From Thalassospira sp. HF15 (lineage in GTDB: Bacteria; Pseudomonadota; Alphaproteobacteria; Rhodospirillales; Thalassospiraceae), in NCBI RefSeq assembly GCF_011806525.1, contig NZ_JAAVKI010000001.1, forward strand, positions 248,001 through 312,000: DNA of 64,000 nucleotides. The letters are read 5' to 3'. Below, in pieces: positions 1 through 9,423 of this stretch. Numbering within the stretch: the stretch's first letter is position 1; the number at the start of each line of letters is the position of its first letter. Made by a program: the position numbers and the translations under genes. The notes under the pieces were generated by a model. It saw only the letters and a list, made by a program, of their open reading frames with translations. It did no database searches and was not told the origin of the DNA.

Positions 1-339
1 ATCAAGGTGTTGCGCCATTTCCATGACGTCAATTGCCAACTCGATATCCATGTTGCCTTTGATTTTACGGCGACCGGTCGCGTCGGTGAATTCCTTGGTC
101 GGTTTGGTGACCATGGTATAGCCGTTGTAATCAAGCCAATCGACCAGCGGGCGGATGGGGGAATATTCCTGATCCTCGATCAGGGCGGTGTAATAGAAGG
201 CCCGGATCAGCTGACCTTTTTGGGAAAAAAGCTCCAAAAGGCGCTTGTAATCAATGTCGAAGCCAAGGGCGCGCGCGGCGGCGTAAAGGTTCGAGCCGTC
301 AATGAACAACCCGATGCGTTCCTGCGGGTAAAAAATCAT
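1..339 (-). CDS. NYN domain (LabA/DUF88-like) protein, 3' part outside window
   Basis: The first 113 residues are visible and the gene continues past the left edge. The N-terminus reads MIFYPQERIGLFIDGSNLY, where the FIDGSNLY block is the first acidic motif of the NYN/PIN-like nuclease fold (LabA, DUF88 family). A second typical stretch, near residues 95-105, reads KIKGNMDIELAIDVME and supplies further acidic metal-binding positions. By family knowledge these are predicted metal-dependent RNases, but substrates are mostly unknown. The ATG at 337-339 is the only sensible start. The gene is divergent from folK, and in alphaproteobacteria a gene of this family commonly sits beside folK-rpoZ-rel. 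Family assignment is confident; the function is inferred only from the family. Confidence 0.85.
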   Translation of the reverse strand, partial: MIFYPQERIGLFIDGSNLYAAARALGFDIDYKRLLELFSQKGQLIRAFYYTALIEDQEYSPIRPLVDWLDYNGYTMVTKPTKEFTDATGRRKIKGNMDIELAIDVMEMAQHLD

Positions 340-569
340 CGTTAAATTCCTCAAACATCAAATTTAATTATGCAGTTCCAAAAAATACGGAACTTTCAAA
401 TACAGACCTTCAATCTTTACCGTGGCCCGAGGGACAAAGAAAGGCGAAAATATCGTGGACAGGGGATCATGGCTCCCTTAGATATGCCGTCTTTCCGAAG
501 TTGTTTCGCCGCCCTGACACCGAATTGAAGGTCTTCTTTGTGCGCAAATCCTTACCGTCAGACACCAGC

Positions 570-1088
570 ATGATCGCGGATGACGCTATCCTGATTGCCT
601 TTGGCGCCAATTTGCCTACCGAAGAATATGGTGCGCCTGCTCAGACTTTGAAAGCCGCCCTGCGTCGGTTGGCTCAAAATGGCGATATTTCGATTGATCT
701 GGTGTCATCGTTTTATGAAACCGCACCGGTGCCGATTTCGGATCAGCCTTGGTATGTGAATGGCGTTGCGCGCATTTCCACCGATCTGTCGGCGCATGAT
801 CTTTTAGAAAGATTGCATGAAGTTGAGGCCGAGTTTGGCCGCGTGCGCCGTGAACGCAATGCCGCACGCGTGATTGATCTTGATCTGATTGCCTATGGTC
901 GGGACCTGGTGCGTGAAGAGGGCGGTATTCAGGTGCCCCATCCGCGGATGGCCGAACGTGCCTTTGTCTTGTTGCCGCTGCGTGACGTGGTTGCGAACTG
1001 GGTGCATCCGGTTCTGAAGCGCGATATCGAAGATCTGATTTCCGATCTGCCGGCCGATCAGCAGATTCGCAAACAGGCGGAAAGCTGA
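570..1088 (+). CDS. folK: 2-amino-4-hydroxy-6-hydroxymethyldihydropteridine diphosphokinase
   Basis: Transfers pyrophosphate from ATP to hydroxymethyl-dihydropterin, the step before dihydropteroate synthase in folate synthesis; cytosolic. The HPPK fold is recognised from LIAFGANL near the N-terminus, SSFYETAPV, the segment around FGRVRRERNAARVIDLDLI (residues about 90-110), and VPHPRMAERAFVLLPL. The frame is open from 501, but I take the ATG at 570, which gives 172 aa, close to the usual 160-175; an in-frame GTG at 540 is an alternative. It stands alone upstream of the rpoZ promoter and is divergent from the NYN gene. Confidence 0.93.
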   Translation: MIADDAILIAFGANLPTEEYGAPAQTLKAALRRLAQNGDISIDLVSSFYETAPVPISDQPWYVNGVARISTDLSAHDLLERLHEVEAEFGRVRRERNAARVIDLDLIAYGRDLVREEGGIQVPHPRMAERAFVLLPLRDVVANWVHPVLKRDIEDLISDLPADQQIRKQAES

Positions 1089-1129
1089 AAAAAGCATACG
1101 AAAACCTGATCGAAAGAGTGGTTTCGCTG

Positions 1130-1158
1130 TTGCAACACAGGTGATCCGGCGCTATAAA
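1130..1158 (+). promoter_or_regulatory. sigma70-type promoter of rpoZ
   Basis: TTGCAA at 1130-1135 and TATAAA at 1153-1158 are separated by 17 bases, about 40 bases before the rpoZ ATG. Both boxes are close to consensus and the spacing is ideal. No experimental start is known here. Confidence 0.6.
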
Positions 1159-1198
1159 GCTCGGTCTGGACACCCCAAAAGTATTTCTGGAGACATTT

Positions 1199-1531
1199 AT
1201 GGCGCGCGTTACCGTCGAAGATTGCGTTGACAAGATTCCGAACCGCTTTGAGCTTGTAATGCTTGCAGCTCAGCGTGCACGCAACATCTCGGCCGGTGCA
1301 GAACTGACCATTGATCGTGACAACGACAAAAACCCGGTTGTTGCGCTGCGTGAAATCGCCGAAGTAAAGGTTGATTTTGACGATCTGCGCAATGGCATGG
1401 TTCAGGGTCTGCAGCGGCATGTTGAAACCGACGAGCCGGAAGAAGCCGAAGACGATTTCGGTCCGAAACTGGTTGCCGAAGCTGTTGAAGACGCATCCGT
1501 TGGCGTTGTTGCTCCGTCGGAAGAAGAATAA
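1199..1531 (+). CDS. rpoZ: DNA-directed RNA polymerase subunit omega
   Basis: Small subunit that helps fold and assemble the beta' subunit of RNA polymerase. The N-terminus [20 protein letters not shown] and the following [13 protein letters not shown] are the classic omega signature, with a typical acidic tail. At 110 aa it is of ordinary length for alphaproteobacteria, where the tail is longer than in E. coli. It is preceded by a good promoter and followed by a strong hairpin terminator, so it is probably transcribed partly on its own before rel. The rpoZ-rel adjacency fits the known link between omega and (p)ppGpp response. Confidence 0.97.
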   Translation: MARVTVEDCVDKIPNRFELVMLAAQRARNISAGAELTIDRDNDKNPVVALREIAEVKVDFDDLRNGMVQGLQRHVETDEPEEAEDDFGPKLVAEAVEDASVGVVAPSEEE

Positions 1532-1570
1532 GGTCAGATTGGTTTTGATCTGAACCTTTCCAAAAGAAGA

Positions 1571-1602
1571 GCCACGGTGTTTATCTTCCGTGGCTTTTTT
1601 TT
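1571..1602 (+). terminator. rho-independent terminator after rpoZ
   Basis: GCCACGG (1571-1577) pairs with CCGTGGC (1588-1594) and is followed at once by eight T residues. It lies between rpoZ and rel. Confidence 0.85.
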
Positions 1603-1673
1603 GTCCAGATCGTACTATCTTATTTAGGGGAGCGGACTATATCCCCTTGGTAAAATTGCGGAGACGCCCCTGA

Positions 1674-3818
1674 ATGATGCGCCAATACGAACTTGTTGAA
1701 CGGGTTAAGGCATATGACCCCGATGCGTGTGAAACCACGCTGAACCGGGCCTATGTCTATGCAACCCAGAAACATGGTTCGCAAAAACGTGCATCCGGTG
1801 ACCCGTATTTTTCCCATCCGATCGAAGTCGCAGGCATCCTGACGAACTACAAGCTTGATTGCGACACGATCATCACAGCCCTTCTGCACGACACCATCGA
1901 AGATACCGATGCGACCCCCGAAGAGATCACCAAGCTTTTCGGGCCCAACATCATGAAGCTGGTCGATGGTGTGACCAAGCTGACCCAGATTGAGCTGAAA
2001 TCAGCCGATTCCAAGCAGGCGGAGAACTTCCGCAAGTTGCTTTTGGCGATGTCCGAAGATATCCGCGTTCTTCTGGTCAAACTGGCCGACCGCCTGCATA
2101 ACATGCGGACCCTGCATTACATTTCCAAACCGGAAAAACGGGTGCGGATTGCGGCCGAAACGCTTGAGATTTATGCGCCGCTTGCCGAACGCATCGGTAT
2201 GCATGACATCAAGGAAGAGCTCGAAGATCTTGCCTTCCAGCATATCAACCCGGAAGCCCGGGATTCTATCCTTGCCCGCCTCGAATTCCTGAGGGAGAAG
2301 GACGACAATGTCGTTAGCCGGATTGTTTCGGAGCTTCAGGATGTCGTTTCCCGGCAGGGGCTGAAGGTCGATATCTATGGACGTGAAAAGCGGCCATATT
2401 CGATCTGGCAGAAGATGCAGCGCAAGAACATCACCTTTGGTGAGCTGTCTGACATCATGGCATTTCGCGTTCTCGTCGCTGAAATGCCGGAATGTTATGA
2501 AGTGCTTGGCTATCTGCACGCCAATTACAAAGTCGTTCCGGGGCGGTTCAAGGATTATATCTCGACCCCCAAACCCAACGGATACCGTTCGATCCATACC
2601 ACCGTGCTGGGACCGGAAAACCACCGGATCGAGATCCAGATCCGGACCCGACAGATGCACGAGGTCAACGAGAACGGTGTGGCCGCGCACTGGGCCTATA
2701 AGCAGGAAGAACCAACCGGCCCGCAGACAGAAGGCGTTCAGTATCGCTGGTTGCGTGATCTTCTTGATATTCTTGAGCACGCGTCCGAGCCGGAAGAATT
2801 TCTGGAACACACCAAGCTTGCGATGTTCCAGGATCAGGTGTTCTGCTTTAGTCCGAAGGGCGATGTCATCGCGCTTCCGGCGCGTGCGACACCGGTTGAT
2901 TTCGCCTATATGATCCATACCCACATTGGCGATACCTGTGTCGGCGCCAAAGTCAACGGTGCGATGGTACCGCTACGCACCGTTTTGAATAACGGTGATC
3001 AGGTCGAAATTGTAACCTCCAAGGCGCAAACACCGAATCCGACCTGGGAACGTTTTGTGGTTACCGGCAAGGCGCGCGCACGTATCCGTCGCTTTATCCG
3101 CCAGCAGCAGGAAGACCAGTACAAGGATCTTGGCAAGGCGATCTTGCAAAAGGCGTTCCGTCAGGAAGGCTATGACTATTCCGACAAGGCGCTTGAAGGG
3201 GTTCTTAAAATCTTCAAGCAGCCCTCTGTCGAGGCGCTTCTGACGCTTGTCGGGGCTGGGCATCATACCGGGCGTGAAGTTGTTCATGCCGTCTTCCCGG
3301 GCACCAAGGACAAGGAAACAGCGCGCAAGGTCGTGCCGCTTGATAAGGTGCGCGCACGCAAACATGACCACGCGATCCCGATCAAGGGCCTTATTCCGGG
3401 CATGGCCGTGCATTATGCCGGATGTTGTCATCCGCTGCCGGGCGACCGAATTGTCGGGATTGTTACAACCGGCAAGGGTGTGACAATCCATACGATTGAC
3501 TGCGATACGCTGGAAACCTTTACCGAGCAGCCCGAACGCTGGCTTGATGTTGGCTGGGATAACGAGGGCGAGCCGGAACACTTCATCGGCCGTCTGGGCC
3601 TTACGGTCGGTCATGAGCAAGGGGCGCTGAGTTCGATCACCAGTGTGATTGCCAAGAACCATGGCAACATTACCAATCTGCGCTTTACCAATCGCACGAC
3701 CGACTTCTTTGAAATGTTGATTGATATTGATGTGGTCGACGTCAAACATCTGACCAATATCATTGCCGCCCTGCGTGCGACGCCGGTGGTGAATGCCGTG
3801 GAGCGCGCGCGCGGGTGA
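1674..3818 (+). CDS. rel: bifunctional (p)ppGpp synthetase/hydrolase, RelA/SpoT family
   Basis: Makes and degrades the stringent-response alarmone. At 714 aa it is full length for the single alphaproteobacterial Rel. The N-terminal HD hydrolase domain has HPIEVAGIL near residue 49 and the intact metal motif HDTIED near 72, so hydrolysis should be active. The synthetase domain carries GRFKDYISTPKPNGYRSIHT near 290-310. A TGS domain follows (FCFSPKGDVIALP, about 390), then a C-terminal ACT domain from about residue 640. ATG codons at 1674 and 1677 are both possible starts. It follows rpoZ and its terminator, so it probably has its own promoter. Confidence 0.97.
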   Translation: MMRQYELVERVKAYDPDACETTLNRAYVYATQKHGSQKRASGDPYFSHPIEVAGILTNYKLDCDTIITALLHDTIEDTDATPEEITKLFGPNIMKLVDGVTKLTQIELKSADSKQAENFRKLLLAMSEDIRVLLVKLADRLHNMRTLHYISKPEKRVRIAAETLEIYAPLAERIGMHDIKEELEDLAFQHINPEARDSILARLEFLREKDDNVVSRIVSELQDVVSRQGLKVDIYGREKRPYSIWQKMQRKNITFGELSDIMAFRVLVAEMPECYEVLGYLHANYKVVPGRFKDYISTPKPNGYRSIHTTVLGPENHRIEIQIRTRQMHEVNENGVAAHWAYKQEEPTGPQTEGVQYRWLRDLLDILEHASEPEEFLEHTKLAMFQDQVFCFSPKGDVIALPARATPVDFAYMIHTHIGDTCVGAKVNGAMVPLRTVLNNGDQVEIVTSKAQTPNPTWERFVVTGKARARIRRFIRQQQEDQYKDLGKAILQKAFRQEGYDYSDKALEGVLKIFKQPSVEALLTLVGAGHHTGREVVHAVFPGTKDKETARKVVPLDKVRARKHDHAIPIKGLIPGMAVHYAGCCHPLPGDRIVGIVTTGKGVTIHTIDCDTLETFTEQPERWLDVGWDNEGEPEHFIGRLGLTVGHEQGALSSITSVIAKNHGNITNLRFTNRTTDFFEMLIDIDVVDVKHLTNIIAALRATPVVNAVERARG

Positions 3819-3949
3819 GGGGGATCTGTAAACACCTTCACCTTTTAGGCGAATTTGGCGCAAAATCCTTGCCAATCGCGCAGTCACCACTTACGCATAT
3901 GCTTCAAGATTTTACAGCATTACCTGATTTGATCCAGAACTGATCCCGC

Positions 3950-4660
3950 ATGTTTCGGCGCCGCAGCAAACCATCTTCCCTTCAGCGTGTACGCAACGTG
4001 GTCTGGCCGCGCGGCGGATGGCGCCGTTCGTCGCAATATTTTGCGCATCGCGTCGCGCGTTTGCCCGGGTCGCCCTATAGCATCGCATCGGGTTTTGCCA
4101 TTGGGGCGGCGGTGTCTTTCACGCCCTTCATCGGTTTTCACTTTATAATTTCGACACTGCTGAGCCTTTTGACGCGGAGCAACGTCGTTGCATCCATTCT
4201 GGGGACCGTGGTCGGAAACCCGTGGACATTTCCGTTTATCTGGCTTTGGCTTTATACCTGTGGCAACTGGATCCTTGGCGCGCATTCAAGCAGTTCTACG
4301 GTCCATTTCGATATGGCCGTGCTGTGGGAATTTGTTGTTCTGGGCCTGAATTATGTCGGTGGAGGGCTGATCTTTGGCAATTGGGATGTTGCCGACCACG
4401 AAGCCCTGTCGCAACTCTGGGCCAGCATTGTTGATATCATCTGGCCGATGGTGGTTGGCTGTATTCCGACAACGATTGTTGTCTGGATGCTGTTTTACTT
4501 CCCGATCCGGCGCGCTGTGGTGATTTATCGCCATAATCGTATCTTGCGTCGGATGAAAAAGACCGAGCGTCATGGTCTTGGTCCGATGCTGGAACATGCC
4601 AAGGAAAAGATCGGGTCCGCCGCAAAGCACGCCACCAAAAAGCAGGATGAAACACCATGA
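3950..4660 (+). CDS. DUF2062 domain membrane protein
   Basis: A 236-aa protein with a basic N-terminus. The DUF2062 core contains [20 protein letters not shown] (about residues 41-60) and NPWTFPFIW (about 88-96), then two or three membrane segments and a lysine-rich tail. Proteins of this family are inner-membrane proteins of unknown function; they often lie near rel and pdxJ in alphaproteobacteria, as here. The stop overlaps the pdxJ start in an ATGA, which implies translational coupling. No catalytic motif is visible, so no function is claimed. Confidence 0.88.
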   Translation: MFRRRSKPSSLQRVRNVVWPRGGWRRSSQYFAHRVARLPGSPYSIASGFAIGAAVSFTPFIGFHFIISTLLSLLTRSNVVASILGTVVGNPWTFPFIWLWLYTCGNWILGAHSSSSTVHFDMAVLWEFVVLGLNYVGGGLIFGNWDVADHEALSQLWASIVDIIWPMVVGCIPTTIVVWMLFYFPIRRAVVIYRHNRILRRMKKTERHGLGPMLEHAKEKIGSAAKHATKKQDETP

Positions 4661-5406
4661 GTTCGAAATTGCGCCTCGGGGTCAATATTGACCATGTTGC
4701 GACCATTCGAAACGCACGCGGCGGGGATCTTCCCGATCCGGTCCGTGCGGCGGCACTTGCAAAGGCAGCCGGTGCGGATGGCATCACAGCCCACCTGCGC
4801 GAAGATCGTCGTCATATCCGCGATGCAGATATGAAAAGGCTGCGCGAAGAGGTTGACCTGCCGCTGAATTTCGAGATGGCGGCAACCGATGAGATGCTGG
4901 CGATTGCCCTTGAAACCAAGCCACATGCCGTGTGCCTTGTGCCCGAAAAGCGCGAAGAACGCACCACCGAGGGCGGGCTTGATGTAGCTGGCGGGCATAA
5001 TCACCTGAAACGCTTTGTCTCCGAACTTGGGGATGCCGGTTCTCGTGTGTCGCTGTTTATCGAAGCATCCAAAGCGCAGCTTGATGCCGCCAAAAGCCTT
5101 GGCGCTCCGGTGGTGGAGATCCATACCGGGGCCTATTGTGATGCCGAAACCGCCGAGGATCGCGCGCGCGAACTGGACCGTATCCGACAGGCCGTGCAAT
5201 ATGGGGCAGGGATCGGGCTTGAGGTTCATGCCGGACATGGCCTGAACTTCGAAACCGTCCAGCCGATTGCCGCCATGCCGGAGATCGCCGAGCTTAATAT
5301 CGGCCATTTCCTGATCGGCGAGGCGGTGTTTGTCGGACTGGAAGCCGCAATTGCAGAAATGCGCCGTTTAATGGATGAAGCACGCACGCAACCAGGTTAT
5401 GCGTAA
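4657..5406 (+). CDS. pdxJ: pyridoxine 5'-phosphate synthase
   Basis: Condenses 1-deoxy-D-xylulose 5-phosphate with 3-amino-2-oxopropyl phosphate to give pyridoxine 5'-phosphate, the last ring-forming step of the DXP-dependent vitamin B6 route. Family marks are [17 protein letters not shown] at the N-terminus, the HLREDRRHI segment, [29 protein letters not shown], and a C-terminal [15 protein letters not shown]. At 249 aa it is of normal length. It overlaps the DUF2062 gene by four bases and abuts acpS directly (stop 5406, start 5407), as in many proteobacteria. Confidence 0.97.
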   Translation: MSSKLRLGVNIDHVATIRNARGGDLPDPVRAAALAKAAGADGITAHLREDRRHIRDADMKRLREEVDLPLNFEMAATDEMLAIALETKPHAVCLVPEKREERTTEGGLDVAGGHNHLKRFVSELGDAGSRVSLFIEASKAQLDAAKSLGAPVVEIHTGAYCDAETAEDRARELDRIRQAVQYGAGIGLEVHAGHGLNFETVQPIAAMPEIAELNIGHFLIGEAVFVGLEAAIAEMRRLMDEARTQPGYA

Positions 5407-5802
5407 ATGATCATTGGGATTGGCACGGATTTATGCGATATCCGTCGTATAGAAGCGACACTTGAACGCCATGGCGAGCGTTTCATGAAGCGCGTCTATA
5501 CCGATATCGAGATAGCGCGTGCCACACGCAAGCCGCATCGGACTGCCTCGTCGCTTGCCATGGCGTTTGCTGCCAAGGAAGCCTGTTCGAAGGCGTTGGG
5601 GACGGGATTTCGTCGTGGTGTTTATCATAACACCATGGGTGTGGTACATCAGCCCAGCGGAAAGCCGGATATGGTGCTGATTGACGGCGCGCAGAAAAGA
5701 CTTAAAGAATTGACGCCGGACGGGAAAACTGCCTCTGTGTATGTAACCCTGACGGACGAATATCCGCTGGCCAATGCGGTCGTGGTGATTTCGGCAGATT
5801 GA
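5407..5802 (+). CDS. acpS: holo-[acyl-carrier-protein] synthase
   Basis: Transfers the 4'-phosphopantetheine arm from CoA to acyl carrier protein. At 131 aa it fits the small AcpS class. It begins MIIGIGTDLCDIRRIE, which contains the metal-binding aspartate of this family, and later has FAAKEACSKALGTG, the second signature with the catalytic Glu/Lys. It starts at the base after pdxJ ends and is followed closely by lepB, so pdxJ-acpS-lepB-rnc-era is very probably one transcript. Confidence 0.96.
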   Translation: MIIGIGTDLCDIRRIEATLERHGERFMKRVYTDIEIARATRKPHRTASSLAMAFAAKEACSKALGTGFRRGVYHNTMGVVHQPSGKPDMVLIDGAQKRLKELTPDGKTASVYVTLTDEYPLANAVVVISAD

Positions 5803-5827
5803 AAAAAATTGATTGGTTGAACACGGA

Positions 5828-6574
5828 ATGGAAAAACTTGTGCAGAAAAAGAAAACGGGTGGCCTGCTCGACACCTTGAAGACCGTTTTCTGGGCTATTT
5901 TGATTGCACTGATGGTGCGGACCTTTGCGTTCGAACCGTTCAATATTCCGTCTGGCTCCATGATCCCGACCTTGCTGGTCGGTGATTACCTGTTTGTGTC
6001 GAAATTCTCCTATGGATATTCGAAGCACAGCATGCCGTTCAGCCTGCCGATCATTCCGGGCCGCGTATTCGAGAGCGAACCGGAACGCGGCGATGTCGTG
6101 GTGTTCAAGCTGCCGTCTGATACGTCGCAGGATTACATCAAGCGCGTCATTGGCCTGCCCGGTGACACTGTTCAGGTCAAAGAGGGCCGTCTTTACATCA
6201 ACAACAAGATGATCGAGCGCGAGCGGATCGAGGATTACATCCTGACCGATGGTGGTGGGCGTTCAGCCGCTGTTCCGCAATATATCGAAACCCTGCCCAA
6301 TGGCCGGGTGCATCGCATCCTGGAGATGTTTGGTGATCAGGGGCCGAGTGACAATACCGAGGCCTTTACTGTGCCGGACGGCCATTTCTTCATGATGGGT
6401 GACAACCGGGATAACTCGGCCGATAGCCGGGCCTTCCCGTCACGGTTCCGCTTTGTGCCGATTGAAAACCTGGTCGGGCGTGCAGAATTCCTGTTCTATT
6501 CCAAGGACAGCTCGCAGCCGGTCTATGACCTTGGCAGCATCCGCTTTGATCGCCTGTTTCAGGGGATTAACTGA
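5828..6574 (+). CDS. lepB: signal peptidase I
   Basis: Membrane serine protease that removes signal peptides from exported proteins. One N-terminal membrane segment (about residues 15-35) is followed by PSGSMIPTL, in which the second Ser (about 44) is the nucleophile, and by YIKRVIGLPGD, with the general-base Lys near 105. The C-terminal signature GDNRDNSADSR is intact. I chose the ATG at 5828, giving 248 aa; an in-frame TTG at 5813 would add five residues but lacks support. Its stop overlaps the rnc start by one base. Confidence 0.96.
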   Translation: MEKLVQKKKTGGLLDTLKTVFWAILIALMVRTFAFEPFNIPSGSMIPTLLVGDYLFVSKFSYGYSKHSMPFSLPIIPGRVFESEPERGDVVVFKLPSDTSQDYIKRVIGLPGDTVQVKEGRLYINNKMIERERIEDYILTDGGGRSAAVPQYIETLPNGRVHRILEMFGDQGPSDNTEAFTVPDGHFFMMGDNRDNSADSRAFPSRFRFVPIENLVGRAEFLFYSKDSSQPVYDLGSIRFDRLFQGIN

Positions 6575-7257
6575 TGAGTGACGGCCTGCCGGTGATCGCC
6601 GAGATTGATCACGGTTTTTCCGACCCGGACCTTCTGCGTGTGGCACTGACCCATCGCAGTGCGGCCAAGGGCAAGGATATGCTGAGTGGCGGCAACGAGC
6701 GCCTTGAGTTCCTTGGCGATCGTGTGCTGGGTCTTGTTGTGGCCGAGATGCTCTATACCCGGTTCGGGCGCGAGCGCGAAGGGGCGATGGCCAAACGGTT
6801 CGTTGCACTGGTACGCCGCGAGACCCTTGCACGTGTGGCCGAGCAGATCAAACTGGGTGAACATATCCAGATGGCCAAGGGCGAGCGTGCAGCAGGTGCC
6901 GATACAAATCCGGCTATTTTATCTGATTGCATGGAGGCGGTGATTGCCGCACTCTATCTGGATGGCGGGCTTGAACCTGCACGGCGTTTCATTGAAAAGC
7001 TGTGGACGCCGCTTTTGGATGAAGCCAACAAGCCGCCACAGGATGCCAAGACGCAGCTTCAGGAATGGCTGCAAGGGCGGGGCAAGCCGCTGCCGAAATA
7101 TGAGATGGTCGGGCGTGAAGGCCCGGCCCACGCGCCGCTATTTACCATCGAACTGACGACCGGTGACGGCGATAGTGTCAGTGCGGAAGGCAAATCGAAA
7201 CGCGAGGCGGAGCAACTCGCCGCCAAATTGATGTTGGAAAAACTTAGTGATGAATGA
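6574..7257 (+). CDS. rnc: ribonuclease III
   Basis: Double-strand-specific endoribonuclease that processes rRNA precursors and regulatory duplexes. The catalytic signature NERLEFLGDRVLGL lies near residues 40-53. A second metal-binding region around DCMEAVIAALYLDGG (about 112-127) follows, then a C-terminal double-stranded RNA binding domain (about 155-225). At 227 aa the length is normal. It overlaps lepB upstream and era downstream by a few bases, the conserved lepB-rnc-era arrangement. Confidence 0.97.
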   Translation: MSDGLPVIAEIDHGFSDPDLLRVALTHRSAAKGKDMLSGGNERLEFLGDRVLGLVVAEMLYTRFGREREGAMAKRFVALVRRETLARVAEQIKLGEHIQMAKGERAAGADTNPAILSDCMEAVIAALYLDGGLEPARRFIEKLWTPLLDEANKPPQDAKTQLQEWLQGRGKPLPKYEMVGREGPAHAPLFTIELTTGDGDSVSAEGKSKREAEQLAAKLMLEKLSDE

Positions 7258-8188
7258 GGTTCCCACACCGGTGGCCGAAGACAGATTACCTTATCAGCAA
7301 CGTTGCGGCTTTGTGGCCCTCGTTGGTGCACCGAATGCTGGCAAATCAACGCTTTTGAACCAGCTGGTTGGCACGAAAGTGTCGATTGTCTCGCCCAAGG
7401 TCCAGACAACCCGAACGCGCGTGCGCGGTATTGTCATGACCGAAGACGCGCAGATTGTTTTCATTGATACCCCGGGTATCTTTGCCCCCAAACGCCGCCT
7501 TGACCGTGCAATGGTCAAAGCTGCCTGGAACGGTGCGGATGATGCAGACCTTGTTGTTCTGGTGATTGATGCCGGAAGTGGCATCACCGACGAGGATCTT
7601 GCCATCATCAATCAGCTCAAAGAGCAAGGTCGCAAGGCAATCCTGGCGCTGAACAAGGTCGACAAGGTTGCAGACAAGGAAAAGCTTCTGCGTCTGTCAC
7701 AAGATCTGTTTGCGCATGACGTCTTTACCGATGTCTTCATGATTTCGGCCAAAAAGGGTGCCGGGACGCAGGATCTGGTGAACTTTCTTGCTGCGAAGAT
7801 GCCCGATGGCCCTTGGATGTTCCCGGAAGATGATGTTTCGGACATGCCATTGCGGTTGCTGGCAGCCGAGATCACCCGTGAGAAGCTTTATTATCAGCTT
7901 CAGCAGGAACTTCCGTATTCTGCGACGGTCGAGACCGAGCTTTGGGAAGAACGCAAGGATGGGTCGGTAAAGCTTGAACAGACAATTTTTGTTGAGCGTG
8001 AGGGCCAGAAGGCAATCATTCTTGGCAAAGGTGGTAAGCGTATCAAGGCCTTGGGCAGTGATGCCCGCAAGGAACTTGAAGCCATTTTCGAGCGCCGCGT
8101 ACATCTGTTCCTGTTTGTGAAGGTGCGTGAAAACTGGGGTGATGATCCCAATCGCTTTGCCATGTGGGGCCTTGACCACAACGCCTAA
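7250..8188 (+). CDS. era: GTPase Era
   Basis: GTPase that binds 16S rRNA during 30S ribosome maturation. The G1 motif GAPNAGKST is near residues 27-35, G3 is DTPGIF, and G4 is NKVD. The C-terminal KH domain contains EGQKAIILGKGGKRIKALG. A GTG at 7247 immediately precedes the ATG at 7250; I prefer the ATG, which gives 312 aa. It overlaps the end of rnc by eight bases, so the two are probably translationally coupled. Confidence 0.96.
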   Translation: MNEVPTPVAEDRLPYQQRCGFVALVGAPNAGKSTLLNQLVGTKVSIVSPKVQTTRTRVRGIVMTEDAQIVFIDTPGIFAPKRRLDRAMVKAAWNGADDADLVVLVIDAGSGITDEDLAIINQLKEQGRKAILALNKVDKVADKEKLLRLSQDLFAHDVFTDVFMISAKKGAGTQDLVNFLAAKMPDGPWMFPEDDVSDMPLRLLAAEITREKLYYQLQQELPYSATVETELWEERKDGSVKLEQTIFVEREGQKAIILGKGGKRIKALGSDARKELEAIFERRVHLFLFVKVRENWGDDPNRFAMWGLDHNA

Positions 8189-8236
8189 CTACGTTGTTGG
8201 CCGCCTATCAAGTGACCATAAAGTGCCGGGTAGTTA

Positions 8237-8467
8237 ATGGAAATCGGATCCGTCTGGGGAATAGTCATGATCGTTGTCGGCGCTGCCGCCGCAATGATTG
8301 TTGCGCGCGTTGCCAGACGACCATTTCGGAACCGCAATTCCGGCGCATCCGTGCAACGCGAAAAATCGTTTCTGCACAAACCGCTTAATCTGGTTGCGCT
8401 TCTTGTTGCAATTGCCGTTTTTGTGCTGGGCCTGTTCTGGCGCATGACGGGTGGAGGCCCCGGCTGA
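8237..8467 (+). CDS. small two-segment membrane protein, unknown
   Basis: A 76-aa protein with a hydrophobic N-terminal segment (about residues 5-24), a basic polar middle with several arginines, and a second hydrophobic segment (about 50-68) ending in a glycine-rich tail. I do not recognise a family. It overlaps the next small gene by one base (TGATG), which suggests the pair is real and coupled. It lies 48 bases after era and before recO. There is no strong ribosome binding site, so some doubt remains. Confidence 0.6.
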   Translation: MEIGSVWGIVMIVVGAAAAMIVARVARRPFRNRNSGASVQREKSFLHKPLNLVALLVAIAVFVLGLFWRMTGGGPG

Positions 8468-8634
8468 TGAGTAATGATTCGACTGACCCGCTATCGGATG
8501 CCATTGAAGACATCCCGAACCGTCCGATCCTGCGCAAGGTGGTGTTCGGCATTGCCTTGTTTAGCCTTGCTTCCTGTCTGCTTGGGTTCTTTTTCCTGGT
8601 AACCCGTCTGATCGTACCCAGTGGTTTTTTCTAA
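8467..8634 (+). CDS. 55-aa small membrane protein, unknown
   Basis: It begins MSNDSTDPLSDAIEDIPNRP, an acidic soluble head of about 22 residues, then has one hydrophobic segment (about 25-49) and the short end VPSGFF. It starts inside the stop of the preceding small gene and ends nine bases before recO. The tight packing and typical base composition support a real gene. I know of no function; a single-pass inner-membrane peptide with an acidic cytoplasmic head is the likely form. Confidence 0.6.
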   Translation: MSNDSTDPLSDAIEDIPNRPILRKVVFGIALFSLASCLLGFFFLVTRLIVPSGFF

Positions 8635-8643
8635 GGCGCGCTA

Positions 8644-9399
8644 ATGGATTGGCGGGATGATGGCATTGTTCTTTCAACACGCAAGCTTGGTGAAAGCTCG
8701 GTCCGTCTTTCTGTTTTGACCCGCGATTATGGCCGCCATGCCGGATTGGTGCGGGGTGCAACCAGCAAATCCATGCGCGGAACCCTTGAACCCGGCAATG
8801 AGATCCGGGTGGGGTGGTCCGCGCGTCTGGCAGAACATCTTGGGCAATTCCGTTGCGAACTGACCGGGGCACATGCCGCAGACCTGCTGTTACAGGCCGG
8901 GCCGTTGATGGCGATGAGTTCGGCCTGTGCCATGCTCGATGCGACACTGCCCGAACGTGAAGCCCATCCCGACCTGTATCGCGGAACCGTCGCGCTGCTT
9001 GGCGCGCTCAAGACCGAGCAATGGCTGCCATCCTATATCCGCTGGGAAGTCGGGTTGCTTGAAGAACTGGGATATGGCTTGGCACTGGATCGCTGTGCGG
9101 CGACCGATGAAACAGAAAACCTAGCCTTCGTCTCGCCCAAAAGCGGGCGTGCTGTCGGGGAAGCGTCCGGGAATGCCTATCGCGACCGGTTATTGCCATT
9201 GCCGGCCTTTCTGGCAGGCGGGCGGGCTGCGTCATCGCGCCAGACCATTTCTTTGAGCGAACAGTTTCGCGATGGCCTGAAACTGACCGGATTTTTCATT
9301 CACCGTGATATTTTCGAGGCAAAGGGCATCAAACCGGTGGCGGCGCGTGACCGACTTGTCAGTCATGCTTGGCGCACAGATATTGGTGAAGAAAAATAA
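8644..9399 (+). CDS. recO: DNA repair protein RecO
   Basis: Mediator that, with RecR, loads RecA on SSB-coated gaps in the RecFOR pathway. The N-terminal OB fold starts MDWRDDGIVLSTRKLGESS and continues LTRDYGRHAGLVRGATS. A mostly helical middle follows with YIRWEVGLLEELGYGLALD, typical of alphaproteobacterial RecO. No zinc-finger cysteine quartet is present, which is common in this class. At 251 aa it is normal. The era to recO order is widely conserved. Confidence 0.93.
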   Translation: MDWRDDGIVLSTRKLGESSVRLSVLTRDYGRHAGLVRGATSKSMRGTLEPGNEIRVGWSARLAEHLGQFRCELTGAHAADLLLQAGPLMAMSSACAMLDATLPEREAHPDLYRGTVALLGALKTEQWLPSYIRWEVGLLEELGYGLALDRCAATDETENLAFVSPKSGRAVGEASGNAYRDRLLPLPAFLAGGRAASSRQTISLSEQFRDGLKLTGFFIHRDIFEAKGIKPVAARDRLVSHAWRTDIGEEK

Positions 9400-9423
9400 A
9401 TTCGGCAATTTGTGCGCCATATG

